This document shows, one piece after another, positions 52,023 through 63,238 of a stretch of 64,000 nt of DNA (within the stretch, counting starts at the first letter, position 1; each line of letters opens with the position of its first letter). A program made the position numbers and the translations under genes. The stretch covers positions 62,001-126,000 of the forward strand of contig JAGTRU010000006.1 of the NCBI GenBank assembly GCA_018261905.1. The letters run 5' to 3'. The DNA comes from Pseudomonadota bacterium. Its GTDB lineage: Bacteria; Pseudomonadota; Gammaproteobacteria; Burkholderiales; Rhodocyclaceae. The notes below the pieces were generated by a model, which searched no databases, was not told the origin of the DNA, and saw only the letters and a program-made list of their open reading frames with translations.

Positions 52023-52349
52023 ATGAAATACCTGCTCACCCTGATCGCCGTCACCGCCGGACTTGCCGCACCGGCCCTGGCCGCCGACAAGATGGAACAC
52101 ATGGAGCACGGCACCATGCACGCCGCCGCGGCCGATACGGCGCTGACCGATGGTCTGGTCAAGAAAGTGGACAAGAGTGCCGGCAAACTGACCGTCGCCC
52201 ATGGCCCGTTGCCCAATGGCATGCCGGGCATGACCATGGCTTTTCACGTCAAGGATGCGGGCTGGCTCGACAAGGTCAAGGAAGGCCAGAAAATCCGCTT
52301 TGCCATTGACGATAAGATGACCATTACCCGCCTGGAAGCGGCGCAATAA
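52023..52349 (+). CDS. cusF: CusF-like periplasmic copper-binding protein
   Basis: Small metallochaperone of 108 residues that would hand Cu(I)/Ag(I) to CusB. Signal peptide 1-20; a Met/His cluster (DKMEHMEHGTMH, 22-33); then an OB-fold CusF domain with His60, Met70 and Met72. The tryptophan that caps the metal in E. coli CusF is Met67 here (HGPLPNGMPGMTMAF), whereas the CusF-like domain at the end of the adjacent CusB keeps Trp. Ribosome site AAGGAGAATCGTC. Confidence 0.82.
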   Translation: MKYLLTLIAVTAGLAAPALAADKMEHMEHGTMHAAAADTALTDGLVKKVDKSAGKLTVAHGPLPNGMPGMTMAFHVKDAGWLDKVKEGQKIRFAIDDKMTITRLEAAQ

Positions 52350-52402
52350 CCTCCTCACAAAACTTAGCCGGTTGCTTCCGGAAATCAGCCCAGGACCCCG
52401 CC

Positions 52403-53677
52403 ATGAAGTTCACCGCAAGTTCCAGAAAACTCCTGTTCGCCGCCATGGCTGGCGCCTGGTGCTTTGCCGCACAGGCCCAGAGCGTATTGCCCGGCGCCGA
52501 CGTGGCGGGTCTGTTGGCGATCGCCCGCGACGGCAACCCGGAATACGCCGGCATGCGCCTGGAGGCGGAGGCGGCCGCGCAGCGTATCGAGCCCGCCGGC
52601 GCGCTCCCCGACCCCAAATTGCGCACCGAGTTGATGGACATCACCAAGGGCGGCGAGCAAAGCCCGAGCCTTTCACCGAGCCGGGTCGGCAGCACCCGCT
52701 ACACCTTGATGCAGGACATTCCCTGGTTTGGCAAGCGCGATCTCAAACGCGAGATTGCCGAACTGGAGGCCGAAAGCGCCCGCGGCCGGGCACTGGGCAC
52801 CTGGGCCGACGTGTCGGCGCGCATCAAGACGACCTATGCCCAGCAGTATTTCCTGGCGCAGAACGAGCGCCTGACCCGTGAAATCCTCGATCTGATCTCC
52901 CGTCTGGAAAAAATCGCTCAGGCCCGTTATGCCGGCGGCCTGGCCGCCCAGCAGGACGTGATCCGGGCGCAGGTCGAGCAGACCTCGATGCGCAATGAGC
53001 TGATCGCGCTGCAGACCGAACGCCACCACATGCACTCGCGTATGAACGTGTTGCTGGCCCGGCCCGCCAACGCGCCATTGTCCGAGCCGGAGAAGCTGCG
53101 GCCGATTCCCGCACCGGCGAAGCTGGATTACACCACCCTGGAAGAGCGGGCACGGGCGCGGAATCCCCTGCTGGCCGCTGACGATTCGCGCCTCAGGAGT
53201 GCCGAGAAGAGTCGTGAACTGGCCTACAAGAACCGCTACCCGGACTTCACCTTTGGCGTCGTTCCCAACCAGATGCAGAATTCGGTCAAACAGTGGGATC
53301 TGATGGTCGAGATGAACATCCCCTTGCAGCAGGGCACGCGCCGCGCCCAGGAACGCGAATCGGAAGCCATGCTGGCGGTCGCCCGCTCGCGCCGCGCAGC
53401 GACCGCCAACCAGGTGCTGGCCGATCTTTCCGAAAACCTCGCCGGACTTGATGCGGCCCGCCGAACCGAAGCGCTGGCGACGGACAGCCTGTTGCCCCAG
53501 GCCGAACTGACCTTCAAGTCGGCGCTCGCCGGCTACGAAAATGGCAAGGTGGATTTCGCCACGCTACTCGACGCCCAGCGCCAGATCCGCCAGGCCAGAC
53601 AAAACCAGATCAGGGCGCAGGCCGAAGGCCAGGCACGCCTGGCAGAAATCGAACGCATCCTCGGAGAAGAACTATGA
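52403..53677 (+). CDS. cusC: outer-membrane efflux channel CusC-like
   Basis: TolC-family channel of 424 residues with a signal peptide (ending AQAQS) and the family's paired helical repeats (ARYAGGLAAQQDVIRAQVEQTSMRNEL; LAGYENGKVDFATLLDAQRQIRQ). No lipobox Cys is visible at the mature N-terminus, unlike E. coli CusC. It overlaps cusB by four bases (ATGA). Outer-membrane part of the Cu(I)/Ag(I) pump. Confidence 0.88.
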   Translation: MKFTASSRKLLFAAMAGAWCFAAQAQSVLPGADVAGLLAIARDGNPEYAGMRLEAEAAAQRIEPAGALPDPKLRTELMDITKGGEQSPSLSPSRVGSTRYTLMQDIPWFGKRDLKREIAELEAESARGRALGTWADVSARIKTTYAQQYFLAQNERLTREILDLISRLEKIAQARYAGGLAAQQDVIRAQVEQTSMRNELIALQTERHHMHSRMNVLLARPANAPLSEPEKLRPIPAPAKLDYTTLEERARARNPLLAADDSRLRSAEKSRELAYKNRYPDFTFGVVPNQMQNSVKQWDLMVEMNIPLQQGTRRAQERESEAMLAVARSRRAATANQVLADLSENLAGLDAARRTEALATDSLLPQAELTFKSALAGYENGKVDFATLLDAQRQIRQARQNQIRAQAEGQARLAEIERILGEEL

Positions 53678-55278
53678 CTGAAAGAAATCCCCGTGGGATG
53701 AAACAGGGCGTGTTGGCAGCAGCAGTCGTCGCGATTTTGGCGGGTGCTGGCGGCTACTGGGCCGGGCACAAATCGACTGGACAGACGGATGCCGTAGTGC
53801 AGCCCGTCGCCACCACAGGGGCGCCGGCCAAGACCGAGCGCAAACTGCGTTTCTACCGCAACCCGATGGGCTTGCCCGACACCTCCCCTGTTCCGAAGAA
53901 AGACCCGATGGGTATGGATTACATCCCGGTCTATGAAGGTGAGCAGGAAGAGGAACCCGGCGCGGCGAACCAGATCAGCATCAGTACCGAGAAAGTGCAG
54001 AAACTGGGTGTCAAGACCGAGCCGGCCAGCCTACGGGCGCTGGACAAGATCGTTCGCGCGGCAGGCCGCATCGAACCCGACGAGCGCCGCACCTACACCA
54101 TTGCGCCCAAGTTTGAGGGCTATGTCGAGCGCCTGCATGTTAACGCCACCGGCCAGCCGGTGGGCAAGGGGCAGCCGCTGTTCGAGGTCTATAGCCCGGA
54201 ACTGGTCTCGGCCCAGCGCGAATATGCCATCGCCACCGATGGCGTGCGCTCGCTCAACGGCGCCGGCGGCGAGGCGCAATCCGGGATGAGGCAACTGGCC
54301 GAGTCGAGCCTGGCCCGACTGAAAAACTGGGACATCTCCGAAGAACAGGTCAAGGCCCTGGCCAAGTCCGGCGAAACCAAACGGACACTGACTTTCCGCT
54401 CGCCGGTCAGCGGCATCGTGACCGAGAAGAAAGCCATTCAGGGCATGCGCTTCATGCCCGGCGAAGCGCTCTACCAGATCGCCGATTTGTCGGCCGTCTG
54501 GGTGGTGGCCGACGTTTTCGAGCAGGACATCGGACTGGTCAAGTCGGGCGCCAAAGCCAAGGTCAAAATCAGCGCCTATCCCGACAAGACTTTCGCCGGC
54601 GCGGTCACCTACGTCTATCCGACCCTGACGGCGGCCACCCGCACGGTGCCGGTTCGCATCGAACTGGCCAACCCGGGCGCCTTGCTCAAGCCGGGCATGT
54701 TCGCCCAGGTGGAACTGCCCGTCGCCGCCAAGACTTCCGTCGTCACCGTGCCGGTCTCCGCCGTGATCGACAGCGGCACGCGGCAGATCGTCCTGGTCCA
54801 GGCCAGGGAGGGCCGCTACGAGCCGCGCGAAGTCAAACTCGGGGCGCGCAGCGACAATTACGTCGAGGTACTGGACGGCGTCAAGGACGGCGAGCCCGTC
54901 GTCGTTGCGGCCAACTTCCTGATCGATGCCGAGAGCAACCTCAAGGCGGCGGTCAGCGGCTTCGGTCACGCCGCGCACGGCGGCAAAACGCCGCCGGCCG
55001 AAAGTAGCGCCAAGCCCGCTGCCACTGGCGCGGGACACCGGGCCGAAGGCAAGGTCGAGGAAATCGACAGCAAAACCGGCACGGTGAGCATCAGTCACGG
55101 TCCGGTGGCCAGCCTCAAATGGCCGGCCATGACCATGGAGTTCATGGTCGCCAACGACGCGCTGCGCAAAGACCTGAAACCCGGGGCGATGGTCGCCTTC
55201 GAGTTCGTCGAGCGCGCGCCGGGCGAATGGGTGATTACCGCCGTCAAGCCCGCGGCCAATTCGCCCGCCGGCCACTGA
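53674..55278 (+). CDS. cusB: CusB-like adaptor with N-terminal metal-binding and C-terminal CusF domains
   Basis: Periplasmic adaptor of 534 residues. TM/signal anchor about 9-30; heavy-metal-binding segment about 52-84 (FYRNPMGLPDTSPVPKKDPMGMDYIPVYE); adaptor core (EGYVERLHVNATGQPVGKGQPLF, RSPVSGIVTEKKAIQGMRF, beta-barrel VSAVIDSGTRQIVLV); and a C-terminal CusF-like domain with His475, Trp483, Met486 and Met488 (the full CusF set). The pump unit thus encodes two CusF domains, one free and one fused. It lies between cusC (4-base overlap) and cusA. Confidence 0.9.
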   Translation: MTERNPRGMKQGVLAAAVVAILAGAGGYWAGHKSTGQTDAVVQPVATTGAPAKTERKLRFYRNPMGLPDTSPVPKKDPMGMDYIPVYEGEQEEEPGAANQISISTEKVQKLGVKTEPASLRALDKIVRAAGRIEPDERRTYTIAPKFEGYVERLHVNATGQPVGKGQPLFEVYSPELVSAQREYAIATDGVRSLNGAGGEAQSGMRQLAESSLARLKNWDISEEQVKALAKSGETKRTLTFRSPVSGIVTEKKAIQGMRFMPGEALYQIADLSAVWVVADVFEQDIGLVKSGAKAKVKISAYPDKTFAGAVTYVYPTLTAATRTVPVRIELANPGALLKPGMFAQVELPVAAKTSVVTVPVSAVIDSGTRQIVLVQAREGRYEPREVKLGARSDNYVEVLDGVKDGEPVVVAANFLIDAESNLKAAVSGFGHAAHGGKTPPAESSAKPAATGAGHRAEGKVEEIDSKTGTVSISHGPVASLKWPAMTMEFMVANDALRKDLKPGAMVAFEFVERAPGEWVITAVKPAANSPAGH

Positions 55279-55297
55279 GAGACCAAGGAAACCCAAC

Positions 55298-58200
55298 ATG
55301 CTGGCCAACATCATCGACTGGTCGGGTCGGAACCGTTTCCTGGTCCTGCTCGCCACCCTGTTCGTGACCATCGGCGGCATCTATGCCGTGCTGCGCACGC
55401 CGATCGACGCCTTGCCCGACCTCTCCGACGTCCAGGTCATCGTCTATACCGAGTATCCGGGCCAGGCACCGCAGGTGGTCGAAGACCAGGTGACCTACCC
55501 GCTGACCACGGCCCTGCTGTCGGTGCCGAAATCGAAGGTGGTGCGCGGCTTCTCCTTCTTCGGTGCCTCTTTCGTGTACATCATTTTCGAGGATGGCACG
55601 GACATCTACTGGGCGCGTTCGCGCGTCCTCGAATACCTGAATTTCGCCTCCAGCCGCATGCCGAAGGGCGTTACGCCGTCGCTCGGGCCGGACGCCACCG
55701 GGGTCGGCTGGGTTTACCAGTACGCGCTGCTCGCCAAGGACAAGACGCTGGCCGAACTGCGTACCATCCAGGACTGGTATCTGCGCTATCAGTTGACCAA
55801 GGCCCATGGCGTGGCCGAGGTGGCGTCGATCGGCGGCTTCGTGCAGACCTACCAGGTGACCGTCGACCCGGTCAAGCTGCGCGCCTACAGCATCCCGCTA
55901 ATGAAAGTGGCGCAGGTCATCCGCGACTCGAACCGCGATGTCGGCGGCCGCGTCGTCGAGATGGCGGAAACCGAATACATGGTGCGCGGCAAGGGTTACC
56001 TGCGCGGCAAGGGCGACCTCGAAACACTGGTTGTCAAAAGCGACAAGGGCACGCCGGTGCTGATCCGCGACATCGCCCGGGTCGAACTGGCGCCGGACGA
56101 GCGGCGCGGCCTGACCGAACTCAATGGCGAAGGCGAAGTGGTCTCGGGGATCGCCATGGCCCGCTACGGCCAGAACGCGCTGGAAGTGATCCACAACCTG
56201 AAGGCCAAGATCGCCGAAATCGGCCCGGGTTTGCCGGCCGGCGTGACGATCGAGACGGTCTATGACCGCTCCGAACTGATCCACCGCGCCATCGACACCC
56301 TGCAGCGGACGCTGACCGAAGAAAGCGTCATCGTCGCGCTGGTCTGTATCGTCTTTCTGCTCCACCTGCGCAGCGCCCTGGTCGCCATCCTGATGCTGCC
56401 GGTCGGCATCCTGATTTCCTTCATCGCCATGCGCCTGCTCGGCATGAATTCCAACCTGATGAGCCTGGGTGGCATCGCCATCGCCATCGGCGCCATGATC
56501 GACGCGGCCATCGTCATGATCGAGAACGCCCACAAGCATCTGGAGCGCCTGCCGGAAGAGCACTCAAGTGCCGAGCGTGCCGACGCCATGCTCGCTGCGT
56601 GCAAAGAGGTCGGGCCGGCGCTGTTCTTTTCCCTGCTCATCATCACCGTCTCCTTCCTGCCGGTGTTCAGCCTGGAAGGCCAGGAAGGCCGGCTGTTCTC
56701 GCCGCTCGCCTTCACCAAGACCTTCTCGATGGCCGGCGCGGCGCTGCTTTCGATAACGCTGGTGCCGGTGCTGATGCTGCTGTTCATCCGCGGCAAGATC
56801 ATGCCGGAGGCGAAGAACCCGGTGAACCGGTTCCTGATCTGGATCTACCGGCCGATCATCGCCTGGGTGATGCGCTGGAAGAAGCTGACCATCGTCGCCG
56901 CCTTGCTGGCTTTGGGCGTCTCGATCTACCCGGCCTCCCAACTCGGCTCGGAGTTCATGCCGACGCTTAACGAGGGCTCGCTGCTCTACATGCCGGCTTC
57001 GTTGCCCGGCATGTCGATCACCAAGGCGGCCGAACTGATGCAGACGCAGAACAAGATCATCAAGAGTTTCCCCGAGGTCACCTCGGTCTATGGCAAGGCG
57101 GGGCGCGCCAACACGGCGACCGACCCGGCGCCGACCGAGATGTTCGAGACGGTGATCAACCTCAAGCCGGAATCCGAATGGCGGCCGGGCCTGACCACCG
57201 ACAAGCTGATCGCCGAAATGGACAAGGCTCTGCAATTCCCCGGTGTGGCCAATGCCTGGACAATGCCGATCAAGGCGCGCATCGACATGTTGTCCACCGG
57301 CATCCGCACGCCGATCGGCATCAAGGTCTTCGGCAAGGACCTGGGGGAGATGGAAACGCTGGCCAAGCAGATCGAAGCCGTGGTGAAGTCCGTGCCCGGC
57401 ACCACCAGCGCCTTCGCCGAACGCATCACCGGCGGCTTCTACCTCAACATCGAGCCGGACCGCGAGCAACTGGCGCGCTACGGACTAGCCGTCGGCGACC
57501 TGCAGGACATCATCGGTACGGCACTCGGTGGCGAGATGGTGACGACCACCGTCGAGGGCCGCGAACGCTTCGGCGTGACCGTGCGTTATCCCCGCGAGCT
57601 GCGTTCCGATCCGCAGCAGATTGCCCGCGAGGTGCTGATTCCGACCATGGACGGGGCGATGATTCCGCTCGGGCAAGTGGCCAAGGTGGTCGTTGCCAAG
57701 GGGGCGCCGAGCATCCGCACCGAAAATGCCCTGCTCTCGGCCTACATCTACGTCGACATCCGCGACCGCGACCTCGGCGGCTACGTGGCCGACGCGAAAA
57801 AAGCCGTTGCCGCACAGGTCAAGTTCCCGCCCGGCTATTACGTCACCTGGAGCGGCCAGTTCGAGTACATGGAGCGGGCCATCGAGAAGATGAAAATCGT
57901 CATCCCGGTGACGCTCCTCACCATCTTCCTGCTGCTCTACCTCAACTTCAAGCGCATCACGGAAACACTGATCGTCATGCTCTCGGTGCCCTTCGCCCTG
58001 GTCGGCGGCATCTGGCTGATGTGGCTGCTCGGCTACAACCTGTCGGTGGCGGTCGCCGTGGGCTTTATCGCGTTGGCCGGGGTGGCGGCCGAAACCGGCG
58101 TGATCATGCTGATCTACCTCGATCATGCCTGGGAGGCAGTCAAGGCCCAGTGCCGTGCCGAAGGTCGGGAACCTGGCGTGACCGACCTTTACGCGGCGGT

Positions 58201-58432
58201 GATGGAAGGCGCCGTCGAGCGCGTCCGGCCGAAGATGATGACGGTGGTGGCGATCATGGCCGGCCTGCTGCCGATCATGTGGGGCACCGGTACCGGTTCC
58301 GAAGTGATGAGCCGCATCGCGGCACCAATGGTGGGCGGCATGATTTCCTCGACGGTGCTGACACTGGCCGTGATCCCAGCGATCTACGCCCTGGTCAAGC
58401 AGTGGCGACTCAATCGCGGTGTCGAAAATTAG
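55298..58432 (+). CDS. cusA: Cu(I)/Ag(I) RND efflux pump CusA
   Basis: Inner-membrane proton antiporter of 1044 residues (E. coli CusA 1047). TM4 signature AIAIGAMIDAAIVMIENAHK marks the Cu/Ag branch. The three-methionine metal site of CusA is visible by pattern: LYMPASLPGMS, PTEMFETVINL and KARIDMLSTGIRTPIG. Ribosome site AAGGAAACCCAAC. Together with CusB and CusC it spans the envelope; the P-type ATPase behind it feeds the periplasm. Confidence 0.95.
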   Translation: MLANIIDWSGRNRFLVLLATLFVTIGGIYAVLRTPIDALPDLSDVQVIVYTEYPGQAPQVVEDQVTYPLTTALLSVPKSKVVRGFSFFGASFVYIIFEDGTDIYWARSRVLEYLNFASSRMPKGVTPSLGPDATGVGWVYQYALLAKDKTLAELRTIQDWYLRYQLTKAHGVAEVASIGGFVQTYQVTVDPVKLRAYSIPLMKVAQVIRDSNRDVGGRVVEMAETEYMVRGKGYLRGKGDLETLVVKSDKGTPVLIRDIARVELAPDERRGLTELNGEGEVVSGIAMARYGQNALEVIHNLKAKIAEIGPGLPAGVTIETVYDRSELIHRAIDTLQRTLTEESVIVALVCIVFLLHLRSALVAILMLPVGILISFIAMRLLGMNSNLMSLGGIAIAIGAMIDAAIVMIENAHKHLERLPEEHSSAERADAMLAACKEVGPALFFSLLIITVSFLPVFSLEGQEGRLFSPLAFTKTFSMAGAALLSITLVPVLMLLFIRGKIMPEAKNPVNRFLIWIYRPIIAWVMRWKKLTIVAALLALGVSIYPASQLGSEFMPTLNEGSLLYMPASLPGMSITKAAELMQTQNKIIKSFPEVTSVYGKAGRANTATDPAPTEMFETVINLKPESEWRPGLTTDKLIAEMDKALQFPGVANAWTMPIKARIDMLSTGIRTPIGIKVFGKDLGEMETLAKQIEAVVKSVPGTTSAFAERITGGFYLNIEPDREQLARYGLAVGDLQDIIGTALGGEMVTTTVEGRERFGVTVRYPRELRSDPQQIAREVLIPTMDGAMIPLGQVAKVVVAKGAPSIRTENALLSAYIYVDIRDRDLGGYVADAKKAVAAQVKFPPGYYVTWSGQFEYMERAIEKMKIVIPVTLLTIFLLLYLNFKRITETLIVMLSVPFALVGGIWLMWLLGYNLSVAVAVGFIALAGVAAETGVIMLIYLDHAWEAVKAQCRAEGREPGVTDLYAAVMEGAVERVRPKMMTVVAIMAGLLPIMWGTGTGSEVMSRIAAPMVGGMISSTVLTLAVIPAIYALVKQWRLNRGVEN

Positions 58433-58441
58433 GAGATATTC

Positions 58442-60742
<2,301 letters not shown>

Positions 60743-60753
60743 AGTTCCGGATT

Positions 60754-60771
60754 CCTGACAAGAATGTAATC
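60754..60771 (+). promoter_or_regulatory. weaker CopR/CusR-type box 3
   Basis: CCTGACAAGAATGTAATC keeps the right half AATGTAATC of boxes 1 and 2 and matches box 1 at 12 of 18 positions; GTCA follows at the same kind of distance. It lies 100 bases before the small periplasmic protein gene. Confidence 0.45.
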
Positions 60772-60870
60772 AACAAGTCATCCAAGCGACCGTTGCAAAA
60801 ACGCACACTCCGCATTGTCAGGAAAGCATCGGCGATCCGGACATTTCCCCCGCTTCCCTGGAGAATGATC

Positions 60871-61131
60871 ATGAAACTGCAATCCGCGCTCTCCGCCGCT
60901 CTGTTTGCAACCGTCACCATGCTGTCCCTTGGCGCCCTGGCCGCCGAGGCCGACAAGGCGCCGCCCGCCGCAGAGATGAAGGCCGAGCCTGCAGCCAAGG
61001 CCGTCAAGCCGCATTCGCATATGCAGGAGAAGACCGGCATCGAGCAGCAAGCCCCGGCGGCCGTTGCCCCGGCAAAGAAGGATGCTTCGAAGGACAAGAA
61101 AAAACACTACCATCCGCGCGACGGAAAATAA
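60871..61131 (+). CDS. small periplasmic protein of the copper block, unknown function
   Basis: An 86-residue protein with a clear signal peptide (MKLQSALSAALFATVTMLSL through ALAAEA). The mature part is low-complexity Ala/Lys/Pro with PHSHMQEKTGIEQ and a KKKHYHPRDGK end; the His/Met residues could bind copper. I do not recognise a named family. Start ATG 60871 follows GGAGA by 7 bases; the longer open frame upstream is unsupported. Context after the P-type ATPase and box 3 suggests copper induction. Confidence 0.7.
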   Translation: MKLQSALSAALFATVTMLSLGALAAEADKAPPAAEMKAEPAAKAVKPHSHMQEKTGIEQQAPAAVAPAKKDASKDKKKHYHPRDGK

Positions 61132-61458
61132 ATCCGTCGCCTTCGGCCCTTCAGAGACGCGGGGCCATCGGTCCGCCCCCAAACCGGGAAGACCACCGTG
61201 CCTTGACCGCCCTGCTGGACGGGAACATCTTCGTCGGCACGTGGGTTTTCAACGTCAAGAAAGAACTGGCCTTTGTAACTTGGGCCAAGCCGCCGCTGGA
61301 CGTGGCGAACGGACTTCGGATACATCGGCACGACTGGCCCGCGATTTCGAACTGGATGCCGAACTGTGTTCGGCCAATTTCCGTCATTTCAATACGCGTG
61401 CGGCGGCAGACGAAAGTGCAGCGTCGCCGCTTGCTGCCATCGCTGAAGGTGCGCCATC
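61132..61458. other. intergenic or decayed region in the copper block
   Basis: No gene is convincing here. Two overlapping plus-strand frames are open (one ends at 61462 as ATGA with the next start), but neither has a plausible start or recognisable domain, and the best-looking residues switch frame near 61300-61330. It may be a frameshifted or decayed small gene, or a long leader. Confidence 0.4.
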
Positions 61459-61836
61459 ATGACCAAGACTTTGAGTACAAGCTACACGGGCGCTCAGCGC
61501 CTCGCCGACATCCGGCCCATCCCGCAAAGACGCAAGCTCCGCTTGGCGGACCGCGGCGAGTTGGACGGTTCGCGCGTCTGCCAGCGCCTGGGCGAAATGA
61601 TGGGCGTGGTCAAGGTCGCCGTGGAGAACGGTTGCCTGCTGATCGAATACGATTTGCGACAGACCGTCCTGTCCCAAATCGAGGCGTTCGCCGCCGCCGA
61701 GGGCATGAAATTCAAAGAAGGCCTGCACGGGCTCAGACGGCGTTTCTGGAAATACCTCGAAGCCGGCGAGTTGGAAAATGCTGCGCATCCGACCAACGGA
61801 GCGTGTTGCAACCGCCCACCGCTGAGACTTCGCTAA
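61459..61836 (+). CDS. small protein with an HMA-like ferredoxin fold lacking CxxC
   Basis: A 125-residue cytosolic protein I do not recognise firmly. Residues about 25-85 (RKLRLADRGELDGSRVCQRLGEMMGVVKVAVENGCLLIEYD and on) have the strand-helix-strand-strand-helix order of heavy-metal-associated domains, but the CxxC loop is absent (DGSRVCQ has one Cys). The C-terminal tail NGACCNRPP carries a Cys pair. It is last in the copper block and convergent with the aminopeptidase gene. ATG 61459 has no strong ribosome site and may depend on coupling. Confidence 0.55.
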   Translation: MTKTLSTSYTGAQRLADIRPIPQRRKLRLADRGELDGSRVCQRLGEMMGVVKVAVENGCLLIEYDLRQTVLSQIEAFAAAEGMKFKEGLHGLRRRFWKYLEAGELENAAHPTNGACCNRPPLRLR

Positions 61837-61933
61837 CTAAACCTGCGAATTCTCTTCTGCGACTCGTTGCTCGGGCTTAGGGTAACGGCTTCCGCTCGCG
61901 GGCGGAGAAAATGCGCTGGCCCCGGTCTTCACC

Positions 61934-63238
61934 TCAGTCGGCGAAGGCTGCGCCGAGGGCGGCGATCATGTAGGCGTGGTCGGCCACGCCGGCGCTTTCG
62001 CGGATGCTGTGCATGGCCCACATCGGCGAACCGACGTCGACGCTGGCGATGCCCAGGCGCGCAGCGACGATCGGGCCGATGGTGCTGCCGCAGCCGAGAT
62101 CGGTGCGATGCGCATAGTGCTGGCAGGGCACGCCAGCCTCTTCACAGATGGCCATGAAGCGGGCCGCCGTGTCGGCGCCGGTGCAGTAGCGCTGGTTGGC
62201 GTTGTTCTTGATCACCGGCCCGCCATTGACCAGCACGCGGTGGCAGGGTTCGTAGGCGGCGGGGAAGTTCGGGTGCCAGGCGTGCGCCATGTCGGCGCTG
62301 ATGAAAAAGCTTTTGGCCAGCATCCGCCGCTGGTCTTCGCCATCGAGTCCGGCGCTGCCGGCCAGTCGGGCGATGACATCGGCGACGAAGCTGCCACCGG
62401 CCCCGGTGGCGCTTTCGCTGCCCACTTCCTCATGGTCGAAAAAGGCGCACAGGCAGGTGGCGGCCGGCGCCGGCGTGGCGAGCAGGGCGCTCAGCGCGGC
62501 ATGGCAGGAGGCGAGGTTGTCGAGCTGGCTGTCGGCGATGAATTCACGGTCGGCGCCCCAGAACGTGCCTTTTTGCGTGTCGTAGGCGTTGAGTTCCCAG
62601 GTCAGCAGGGCGGCGGGATCGACGCCGAGCTGCTCGGCGATGGGCTGGCGGAATCGTGCCTCGGCCTTCGTGCCGTATTCGGAAATGCCGAGCAGTAGCG
62701 GCAGTTCGGTCTGCTTGTTGAATTTCAGGCCGCTTTCATTGACCTCGCGGTTCATGTGGATGGCGAGATTGGGCAGGCGCAGCAGCGGCTCGGAAAAGTG
62801 CACCAGGCGCGTCGCGAAACCTCCCGGTGTGCGCACATTGACGCGGCCGGCCAGCGACAGGTCGCGGTCGGCGAAGGTGGCGAGAATCGGCCCGCCATAG
62901 ACTTCGACGCCGAGCCGGACCAGGCCGGCGCTATCTTCGGCCGGTTTCGGCTTGAGACGCAGGCCGGGCGAGTCGGTATGGGCGCCGATCAGGCGCAGGC
63001 CGGTTTCCGTTGCCGGCTCGCTGCCGACGATGAAGGCGATGATCGAGGAACCGCCGCGCACCACGAAATAGCGGCCGCCCGGCGTCAGCGCCCAGCGTTC
63101 GCTTTCTTCGAGGCGGGCGAAGCCGGCCGCTTGCAGGCGGCTTTCGCAGGTCAGCACGGCGTGCCACGGGCTGGGGCTGGCGTCGATGAAGGCGAGCAGG
63201 TCTTGCGCTTGGGCGCGGGCAGCGGGGGCGATGGTCAT
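61934..63238 (-). CDS. apeB: M18 family aspartyl aminopeptidase
   Basis: Zinc-dependent cytosolic aminopeptidase of 434 residues, the normal size for M18. Metal and catalytic motifs: GAHTDSPGLRLKP, CAFFDHEEVGSESATGA, and a C-terminal HAWHPNFPAAYEPCHRVLVNGGPVIKNNANQRY region with the RTDLGCGSTIGPI strand. ATG 63238 is preceded by GAAGGAAAAAACAG; it overlaps the stop of the hydrolase gene (ATGA). The two probably form a minus-strand operon that continues past the window edge. Confidence 0.93.
   Translation of the reverse strand: MTIAPAARAQAQDLLAFIDASPSPWHAVLTCESRLQAAGFARLEESERWALTPGGRYFVVRGGSSIIAFIVGSEPATETGLRLIGAHTDSPGLRLKPKPAEDSAGLVRLGVEVYGGPILATFADRDLSLAGRVNVRTPGGFATRLVHFSEPLLRLPNLAIHMNREVNESGLKFNKQTELPLLLGISEYGTKAEARFRQPIAEQLGVDPAALLTWELNAYDTQKGTFWGADREFIADSQLDNLASCHAALSALLATPAPAATCLCAFFDHEEVGSESATGAGGSFVADVIARLAGSAGLDGEDQRRMLAKSFFISADMAHAWHPNFPAAYEPCHRVLVNGGPVIKNNANQRYCTGADTAARFMAICEEAGVPCQHYAHRTDLGCGSTIGPIVAARLGIASVDVGSPMWAMHSIRESAGVADHAYMIAALGAAFAD

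Noticed and set aside
61203..61880. A 225-codon plus-strand frame overlapping the 61459 gene
   Set aside because: Its second half is the Arg/Pro-rich shadow of the 61459 gene and its first half has no recognisable domain or ribosome site.
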